DNA from: an uncultured Eubacteriales bacterium
GTDB taxonomy: Bacteria > Bacillota > Clostridia > Oscillospirales > Oscillospiraceae
NCBI GenBank assembly: GCA_900313295.1
Contig: OMQS01000050.1
Location: 1-10,617, forward strand
DNA length: 10,617 nt
Direction: 5' to 3'
Both the position numbers and the translations under genes were made by a program. Below the pieces are notes generated by a model that searched no databases, was not told the origin of the DNA, and worked only from the letters and a program-made list of their open reading frames with translations. This document shows, piece by piece, positions 5,689 through 10,617 of this stretch (its first letter is position 1; every line of letters starts with the position of its first letter).

Positions 5689-6876
5689 ATGACTAAAATT
5701 GATATTGTGTCCGGATTTTTGGGCGCGGGCAAGACCACGCTCATCAAAAAGATGCTGGCGGAGGCCTACAAGGGCGAGAAGCTGGTACTCATTGAGAACG
5801 AGTTCGGCGAGATCAGCATCGACGGCGGCTTTCTGAAGGATGCCGGCGTGCAGATCAGCGAGATGTCCTCGGGCTGCATCTGCTGCTCCCTGGTGGGCGA
5901 CTTCGGGCGGGCGCTGGTGGATGTGCAGAAGCAGTTCAGCCCCGACCGCATCCTCATTGAGCCGTCGGGCGTGGGCAAGCTGTCGGACGTGATTCTGGCG
6001 GTGGAGAACACCGTGAAGGACGTGCCGGAGATGAAGCTGAACAGCTTTGTCACCGTGGCTGATGCCTCCAAGGTGAAGGTGTACATGAAGAACTTCGGCG
6101 AGTTCTACAACAACCAGATCGAGACTGCCGGCACCATCATTCTCAGCCGCACCCAGAAGGTCAGCCCCGAGAAGCTGCAGGCCGCCGTGGCGCTGCTGCG
6201 GGAGAAGAACGCGGACGCCGCCATCATCACCACCCCCTGGGATGAGCTGGACGGCAAGACCATTCTGGCGGCCATGGAGAAGGTGTCGCTGGCGGACGAG
6301 CTGATGGAGCGCATCCGCGCCGAGCACGAGGCCGAGGAGGCGGAACACCATCATCATCACCACGACCACGATGATGACGATCATGACGAGCATGAACATC
6401 ATCACCATTACCATGAGCATGAGCATGAGCATGACGACCATGATGAGGACGAGCATGAGCACCATCACCATCATCATGATGAGGATGAGCACGAGCATGA
6501 ACATCATCATGACCATGACCACGGGGAGCACGAGCACCACCATCACCACGACGGGGAGTGCGACGACCCCGACTGCGCCTGCCACCACCATCACCACCAC
6601 GCCGACGAGGTGTTCACCAGCTGGGGCGCCGAAACGCCCAAGACCTTCACCGAGGCGGACATCGACCGCATCCTTACGGAGCTGGACGGCGGCGCATACG
6701 GCGCCATTCTGCGCGCCAAGGGCATCGTGCCCACGGAGGGCGGCAAGTGGCTGCACTTTGACTATGTGCCCGAGGAGCACGAGGTGCGCTTCGGCCCCGC
6801 GGACTACACCGGCCGGCTGTGCGTCATCGGCTCGAAGCTGGACGAGGGCAAGCTGACGGCGCTGTTCGGCCTGTAA
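5689..6876 (+). CDS. CobW/G3E-family P-loop GTPase with a giant His-rich insert (metallochaperone)
   Basis: A 395-residue GTPase of the COG0523 class, whose members deliver zinc, cobalt or nickel to target proteins. Walker A is GFLGAGKTT (9-17). The switch segment is LIENEFGEI (34-42). The family metal motif is C63-I-C65-C66 in SSGCICC. The Walker-B-like segment is ILIEPSGVG (88-96). The usual guanine-specificity NKxD is seen only as a variant near ILSRTQK (151-157). Residues 220-304 are a low-complexity His/Asp/Glu insert with 44 His, followed within it by CDDPDCAC (C291, C296, C298). A CobW C-terminal domain (about 310-394) closes the protein. The start ATG 5689 has AAAGGAAG 8 bases upstream and gives the usual MTKIDIVSGFLGAGKTT; in-frame TTG 5662 is rejected. 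The next GTPase gene begins 12 bases on. Metal identity is inferred, zinc being most likely. Confidence 0.92.
   Translation: MTKIDIVSGFLGAGKTTLIKKMLAEAYKGEKLVLIENEFGEISIDGGFLKDAGVQISEMSSGCICCSLVGDFGRALVDVQKQFSPDRILIEPSGVGKLSDVILAVENTVKDVPEMKLNSFVTVADASKVKVYMKNFGEFYNNQIETAGTIILSRTQKVSPEKLQAAVALLREKNADAAIITTPWDELDGKTILAAMEKVSLADELMERIRAEHEAEEAEHHHHHHDHDDDDHDEHEHHHHYHEHEHEHDDHDEDEHEHHHHHHDEDEHEHEHHHDHDHGEHEHHHHHDGECDDPDCACHHHHHHADEVFTSWGAETPKTFTEADIDRILTELDGGAYGAILRAKGIVPTEGGKWLHFDYVPEEHEVRFGPADYTGRLCVIGSKLDEGKLTALFGL
6346..6600 (+). repeat. Low-complexity CAY/GAN tract encoding the His-rich insert
   Basis: 85 codons drawn almost only from CAT/CAC (His), GAC/GAT (Asp) and GAG/GAA (Glu), e.g. 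short runs of CATGAG units. CAT and CAC are mixed, so it is not a pure triplet repeat. Such tracts grow and shrink by slippage, so length should vary between strains. The tract ends by encoding CDDPDCAC and a last His block. Confidence 0.85.
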
Positions 6877-6888
6877 GGGAGAAAAAGT

Positions 6889-7818
6889 ATGGATATTCCT
6901 GTGTATCTCATTGCCGGATTTCTGGACGCCGGCAAGACGGAATTTATAAACGGCATCCTCAAGGACGGCTTTGCCGCCGAGGACAAGACGCTGCTCATTT
7001 GCTGCGAGGAGGGCGAGGAGGAATACGACCCCAAGGGGCTTTTCAACGTGTTCACCTACACCGTGGAGGGGCAGGAGGAGCTGACTACGGAGCTGCTGAA
7101 AAAGCTGGAAAAGCAGTATAAGCCCAAGCAGGTCATCATTGAGTACAACGGCATGTGGCTCATGGAGCCGCTGTACCGGCAGGTGCTGCCGGCCAACTGG
7201 GTGCTCTATCAGATCATCTGCCTAATGGATGCCCACACCTTTGAGCCGTATCTGAAAAACATGGGGCAGCTGGTGATGGAGAAGGTCTCCAACGCTGACA
7301 TGATCATTTTCAACCGCTGCAACGAGCAGCTGCGTGCCGACCTGCGGGCGAAAAACCTGCGCATGGCCAACCGGCGGGCGGACATCTATCTGGAAAACGA
7401 GGACGGCACCAGCGAGGAGTATGTGACGGAGGACATGATGCCCTTCGACCTGTCAACGGGGCATCTGGAGGTGCCGGACGAGGAGTACGGCATCTGGTAT
7501 GTGGATCTTATGGATCATCCGGAGCGGTACGAGGGCGTCAGCGTGACCTTCAAGGCGCTGATGTGCCACTCCAAGAAGTTCAAGGGCATCGACTGCCCCG
7601 GGCGCTTTGCCATGGTGTGCTGCGAGAACGACATGCAGTTTCTGGCGCTGGTGTGCAAGGGCGAGGGCATGGACCGCTTCAAGGATCGTGACTGGGTGAA
7701 GATCCGCGCCACGGTGCGGAAGGAAAACTGCGAGGCCTACCAGGGCGAGGGGCCGGTGCTGTATGTGGAGCGCATCAGCGCCTGCCAGAAGCCGGCGCAG
7801 GAAACGGTGTCCTTCTGA
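6889..7818 (+). CDS. Divergent CobW-type GTPase fused to a TIGR03943/DUF1980-like C-terminal domain
   Basis: A 309-residue protein. Residues 1-190 are a G3E-type P-loop domain: Walker A GFLDAGKTE (10-18), Walker-B-like VIIEYNGMW (82-90), and NRCN (142-145) where NKxD is expected. The canonical ENEFGE switch is replaced by CCEEGEEEYD (38-47), and the CxCC metal motif is absent. Residues about 200-300 look like the OB-type C-terminal part of TIGR03943/DUF1980 proteins: WYVDLMDHPERYEG, then GRFAMVCCENDMQFLALV (238-255), DWVKI, and a YQGEGPVLYVERI end. Those proteins, such as B. subtilis YcgQ, usually sit beside a permease and Zur-linked genes. The start ATG 6889 has GGGAG about 8 bases upstream and lies 12 bases after the first GTPase, so the two are surely co-transcribed. 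A partner role in metal transfer is inference. The family match is from memory of motifs. Confidence 0.82.
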   Translation: MDIPVYLIAGFLDAGKTEFINGILKDGFAAEDKTLLICCEEGEEEYDPKGLFNVFTYTVEGQEELTTELLKKLEKQYKPKQVIIEYNGMWLMEPLYRQVLPANWVLYQIICLMDAHTFEPYLKNMGQLVMEKVSNADMIIFNRCNEQLRADLRAKNLRMANRRADIYLENEDGTSEEYVTEDMMPFDLSTGHLEVPDEEYGIWYVDLMDHPERYEGVSVTFKALMCHSKKFKGIDCPGRFAMVCCENDMQFLALVCKGEGMDRFKDRDWVKIRATVRKENCEAYQGEGPVLYVERISACQKPAQETVSF

Positions 7819-7840
7819 GGCGGAAGATAAAAACAAACGG

Positions 7841-7880
7841 AAACCGGCAGCGGTGCGATTTGCGCCGCTGCCGGTTTTTT
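7841..7880 (+). terminator. Intrinsic terminator of the GTPase operon
   Basis: AAACCGGCAGCGG (7841-7853) pairs with CCGCTGCCGGTTT (7865-7877), and the stem can extend inward by a few more pairs. T7875-7880 is the U-tract. It starts 22 bases after the stop of the second GTPase gene. Confidence 0.93.
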
Positions 7881-7902
7881 GTGGGGATGGGAAGTGGGGG
7901 AA

Positions 7903-8196
7903 CGGGCGGGGGAGGAACCCCGCCCCTACGCATGGGCTGGGGGTGCGGTGCGCGGGGGGGCGCGGATTGCCACGTCGCTACGCTCCTCGCAATGACAGGG
8001 ATTTTGTGGAGGCGCGGTGCGTTGTCGGCGGGTCATCGGGGACGCCGCCCCCTACGAAAGCATTGCAGAGAGTGCGATGCGTGGGGAGTACGGATTGCAA
8101 ATCGGTGACATCGGTCACCGGTTCGCAATGACATTTTTTTGCAGCATATAGTGCGGTGCGTTATCGGGCGGCGGGGTGAGGGCACCCCACCCTACG
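7903..8196 (-). repeat. Repeat cluster 3: B-A-B-A-B palindromic elements
   Basis: The 468-base gap 7819-8286 holds two terminators and this cluster, and no gene I can support. Type B copies lie at 7903-7930, 8024-8056 and 8165-8196. Type A copies lie at 7962-7997 (short form) and 8089-8133 (long form with inner arms CGGTGAC/GTCACCG). All run in the minus orientation. The type B copy 8165-8196 is nearly identical to the one at 5421-5453 (both contain GGGCGGCGGGGTGAGGGCACC), which shows recent copying or conversion between clusters. Confidence 0.87.
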
Positions 8197-8222
8197 GAGG
8201 GTAAATAGGGGGCGGGCAGTAG

Positions 8223-8265
8223 GAGAGCCGCGCGGAGGGTGCTCCGTGCGGCTCTCGTTTTTTTT
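8223..8265 (+). terminator. Strong plus-strand terminator beyond repeat cluster 3
   Basis: GAGAGCCGCGCGGAG (8223-8237) pairs with CTCCGTGCGGCTCTC (8242-8256), 15 pairs including one G-U, loop GGTG, followed by G and eight Ts (8258-8265). The U-tract serves plus-strand RNA only. It lies 21 bases past the stop of the minus-strand gene at 8287, which itself lacks a minus-strand U-tract here. So it either protects that gene from antisense reading or ends an RNA that crosses repeat cluster 3. Confidence 0.85.
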
Positions 8266-8286
8266 GCGCTTAATTTTTCCCGCGGT

Positions 8287-10020
8287 TTACAGGTCGTGGA
8301 TGTCGCGCAGCAGCTCGTCCAGCGGCAGATGGCGAAGGGTGTCCTCCAGGGACGGCTCCTGCTTATCCGCAGGGGGCTGCGGCGCAGGTTCCGCAGGAGC
8401 GGGGGCTTCCTCCGGCGCGGGCTGCGGCGCAGGCTCGGCGGGGGCGCTGTCGGAGACAGGCTCCGTTTCCGCAGAGGGCGGCTGGGGCTGCGCTGCTTCC
8501 GGCTCGGGCGCCGCTTCTGGTTCCTGAGCGGGCTGCGATGCCTCGGCTTCCTGCGCGGGAGCCGGCTCCTCGGCGGTTTCCTCGGGGGTCTGCGGTTCCG
8601 ACGGGGCGCTCTCGACGGGGGCTTCGGGCTGCTCGGCGGGGGCGTTGTCAGATGCAGGCTCGGCGGGGGCTTCGGGCGCCGTGGGCTTTGCCTCGGAAAC
8701 ATCGGGCAGCAGGCGCAGCTTTTTGCCGCGGCTGCCGCTGACGCAGGCCAGCACGATCACCAGGATCAGCAGCACCGCCGCCGCGCCGCCGGCGATGTAC
8801 GCATACAGCATGGGCACCCGCAGGGACTCGCCGTCGTCGGTGAAAACGGCGCCATTGAAGCGCTGGAGGGTGTCCTTGGCGGAATCATAAGTATAGTAGC
8901 CATAGATCCCGTCAGCGTCCATGAGATAGAGGACATAGAAGCCCTGCAGGGCGGGGTCACTATACTTCCAGCCGTTTATGGCGCGGCCGAAGGCGTCCAC
9001 GGTGCAGGTCGCGAGGCCGGCGGGGGCGGTGGCGCCGGCGGGGAGGCCGGTGTAGACATAGGGCAGCGCGCCGTCGGAAAGGGGCAGGTAGGGAGAGAGC
9101 ACGCCGCCGGTTTCGCTGTAGAGATAGAAGCCGGTGACGGCGCTTTCATCCACCAGATACACCAGCGTCTTCTCGCCGGAGGCGTCCGTCCAGATGGGGA
9201 GCAGGTCGCCGCCGTGGGAGATTGGCTCGGCGGCGGTGAAGCCGGCGGGAGGAGTGACCTCCTCCACGTCCTTCACAACGCCCAGCTTTTGACCCGCAAA
9301 GTCGAAAAACAGGGTGGGCGCCTGAGCGACCTTGACGGTGATGGTGTAGGTGCGCACATCGCCATTTTCGGCGGTGACGAGGACGGAGAGGGTGTTGACG
9401 CCGCCCTGCAGCGCCACCTCGCCGTCGCCCTGTACCTTGGCCTTGGAGTCGGAGGGGGCGGCGGTGAGGGTGAGCTTGTCGGAGTTCAGCGGCAGGGAGA
9501 GGGTGTAGTCCGTGACGGAGGGGTCAAAGGCGGGGGTCAGCTCGCCGGCGCTGACGGTGAGGGAGGTGAGGGCGTTGTTGGCGCTTTTTTGGGGCTTGTT
9601 GAAGTCGCCGTGGTCATACCCCTGAGAGGGCTGGTTGGCAGCAACGATCTTCACGCTGGCGCTGTTGGAGTCCTCGTAGGGCTTGCGGTCTATGGAAACG
9701 GAGCCTGCTGAGATCCAGACCTTGCCTTCGCCCTCCTTGTAGGCTCTGAAAATGAGCTTGTTGCTTGTGTTGTCCCCCTCAAATTTCATCGGCTCAGTTT
9801 CGCCGGAAATATAGGTGAGATTATCCGACCATTTGACGGTATATGTCCATGACTGCGAATTGGACGGGACGCGCACCGTAAAGGCGACGGTATTGCCCAC
9901 CTTGACGCTGCTTTGCCCGGCAGACACGGAGATCGTCGCCGCAGACACGCTCTGACCCGCGCAGAAAAGAACGGCGCATAGGATGAGGACGCTCAAAACG
10001 GCTTTCTTTAAAAATTTCAT
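8287..10020 (-). CDS. Secreted, membrane-anchored protein: cohesin/Ig-like and cadherin-like domains, Pro/Ala/Glu cytoplasmic tail
   Basis: A 577-residue surface protein. A signal peptide (1-27, cut after SVSA) is followed by a beta domain (28-128; SVSAGQSSVKVGNTVAFTV, then a F-x-A-x3-G stretch) that resembles cohesin or bacterial Ig-like domains. Next comes a cadherin-like beta-sandwich domain (about 148-232; NALTSLTVSAGELTPAFDP, ending GDVRTYTITVKV). An unassigned Tyr/Gly-rich domain (235-400) and one membrane helix (404-427) follow. The C-terminal 150 residues face the cytoplasm and are almost wholly Pro, Ala and Glu, ending in SLEDTLRHLPLDELLRDIHDL-type amphipathic sequence (557-577). ATG 10020 is chosen over GTG 10038 because it begins the signal peptide MKFLKKAVL and has GCAGGTG just upstream. 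It starts 14 bases after the dockerin gene, so both share a transcript. Binding a neighbouring dockerin is possible but inferred. Confidence 0.85.
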   Translation of the reverse strand: MKFLKKAVLSVLILCAVLFCAGQSVSAATISVSAGQSSVKVGNTVAFTVRVPSNSQSWTYTVKWSDNLTYISGETEPMKFEGDNTSNKLIFRAYKEGEGKVWISAGSVSIDRKPYEDSNSASVKIVAANQPSQGYDHGDFNKPQKSANNALTSLTVSAGELTPAFDPSVTDYTLSLPLNSDKLTLTAAPSDSKAKVQGDGEVALQGGVNTLSVLVTAENGDVRTYTITVKVAQAPTLFFDFAGQKLGVVKDVEEVTPPAGFTAAEPISHGGDLLPIWTDASGEKTLVYLVDESAVTGFYLYSETGGVLSPYLPLSDGALPYVYTGLPAGATAPAGLATCTVDAFGRAINGWKYSDPALQGFYVLYLMDADGIYGYYTYDSAKDTLQRFNGAVFTDDGESLRVPMLYAYIAGGAAAVLLILVIVLACVSGSRGKKLRLLPDVSEAKPTAPEAPAEPASDNAPAEQPEAPVESAPSEPQTPEETAEEPAPAQEAEASQPAQEPEAAPEPEAAQPQPPSAETEPVSDSAPAEPAPQPAPEEAPAPAEPAPQPPADKQEPSLEDTLRHLPLDELLRDIHDL

Positions 10021-10034
10021 AATACACCTGCCCT

Positions 10035-10617
10035 TCACCGCTGAACGATCAGTTCTTTCTTGAGGATGTGATTTTTAATAATATAGAGGTCAACGGCTGT
10101 GATTTTGCTGCCGGACAGAGAAGCGGCGCGTTTGGCCGCACCGGATAGGGGACGCTTTTGCAGAATGTCTTCCTTCACAACGTACAGGTCCACGGCGGTG
10201 ATCCGGCCGTCGCCGTCGGCATCGCCATACACGAGGCAGGTGTAGGTCACGGTGCCGGAGGCGTCCTGAATGGTGAGGGTCTGGCCGGTGCCCACCAACG
10301 CGGTGTCGGCCACGGCGGAGCCCTTGCTGTCCGTCACGGTGACGGCGGCGTCCTTATTCACGGACTTGATCTGGGACACGAGGGACCTTACCGGCGTGTC
10401 CAGAGTGAAGCCGGAGAGGTAGCCGTCCGTGAGGCGCAGATCCAGCTCCGACACATAGTCATAGGACTTGGGCGGCTCGGGATCCGGCTCCGGAGTGGGG
10501 TCGGGCGTGGGATCCGGCGTGGGCTCGGGATCCGGCTCGTATTCGTCCTCATATACCGCCGTGGGGAGCTTGGTGACGGAGGGCATATTCTCCAGAATGG
10601 GCACGGACAGGGTCAGG
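10035..10617 (-). CDS. Dockerin type I domain protein (5' end outside window)
   Basis: The last 193 residues are visible and the frame is open to the right edge, so the start is missing. An Asp/Glu/Pro/Thr linker (EPDPEPTPDPTPDPTPEPD and around) is followed by a beta-rich module (SELDLRLTDGYLSGF ... VGTGQTLTI) that often precedes dockerins in Clostridia. The C-terminal ~65 residues are a type I dockerin. Its first calcium loop DADGDGRITAVD (around 10223-10188) is intact. The second repeat keeps ITAVDLYIIKNHIL but has SLSGSK where the acidic calcium ligands should be. Dockerins bind cohesins to assemble surface complexes, usually for polysaccharide breakdown. The catalytic or binding part, if any, lies beyond the window. 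The linked downstream gene encodes the membrane-anchored beta-domain protein. Confidence 0.85.
   Translation of the reverse strand, partial: LTLSVPILENMPSVTKLPTAVYEDEYEPDPEPTPDPTPDPTPEPDPEPPKSYDYVSELDLRLTDGYLSGFTLDTPVRSLVSQIKSVNKDAAVTVTDSKGSAVADTALVGTGQTLTIQDASGTVTYTCLVYGDADGDGRITAVDLYVVKEDILQKRPLSGAAKRAASLSGSKITAVDLYIIKNHILKKELIVQR

Noticed and set aside
5644..6780. 378-codon minus-strand frame rich in Val/Met/Leu, resembling a membrane protein
   Set aside because: It is the complement of the His/Asp/Glu codons of the CobW GTPase; CAT and CAC read backwards give Met and Val. No ribosome binding site or family motif.
8239..9711. 490-codon plus-strand frame opposite the surface-protein gene
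   Set aside because: Gly/Arg/Leu-rich shadow of the Pro/Ala/Glu tail in GC-rich DNA. The minus-strand gene has a signal peptide, recognised domains and a ribosome binding site.

Overview
The window looks like chromosome from a GC-rich, gut-type Clostridia member, most likely near Oscillospiraceae/Ruminococcaceae. This is an inference. It rests on a Firmicutes-style SRP RNA–dnaX–ybaB block, strong AGGAGG-type ribosome binding sites, a dockerin protein, Firmicutes-type secreted beta-sandwich proteins, and dense clusters of two dispersed palindromic repeat families. There is no phage, CRISPR or transposase gene, and most of the sequence is ordinary chromosome.

Layout. 1-146: the 3' end of an unrecognised gene (+). 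299-1135: a membrane protein with a zinc ribbon (+). 1172-1453: repeat cluster 1. 1538-1780: secG (-), with a terminator. 1839-1939: two divergent promoters, one for secG and one for lexA; a LexA-box-like site overlaps the lexA -35. 1971-2606: lexA (+). 2609-2780: two hairpins with a repeat between them, separating lexA from the converging ybaB. 2787-5168: ybaB, dnaX and a small SRP RNA gene, all on the minus strand and probably one unit read from the promoter at 5178-5206. The SRP RNA was found from its sequence and fold: a long closed stem, the conserved apical GGAA loop, and the asymmetric GTCAGG/AGCAGC loop.

5354-5600: repeat cluster 2. 5623-7880: a two-gene operon (+) encoding two P-loop GTPases of the CobW/G3E class, closed by a strong terminator. 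The first carries the canonical CxCC metal motif and a very large His/Asp/Glu insert (44 His in 85 residues). The second lacks CxCC, has a changed switch region, and ends in a domain resembling the C-terminal part of TIGR03943/DUF1980 proteins. Together they suggest a metal (probably zinc) handling pair. 7903-8196: repeat cluster 3. 8223-8265: a second plus-strand terminator.

8287-10617: a minus-strand cell-surface operon. The upstream gene, cut by the window edge, encodes an acidic/Pro linker, a beta-rich module and a C-terminal type I dockerin. The downstream gene encodes a secreted, membrane-anchored protein with a cohesin/Ig-like domain, a cadherin-like beta-sandwich domain, one membrane helix and a 150-residue Pro/Ala/Glu cytoplasmic tail.

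The most interesting items are the unusual GTPase pair, the repeats whose hairpin arms change together from copy to copy, the overlapping lexA/ybaB terminators, and the dockerin/cohesin-like operon. I see no clear-cut new defence or mobile system.
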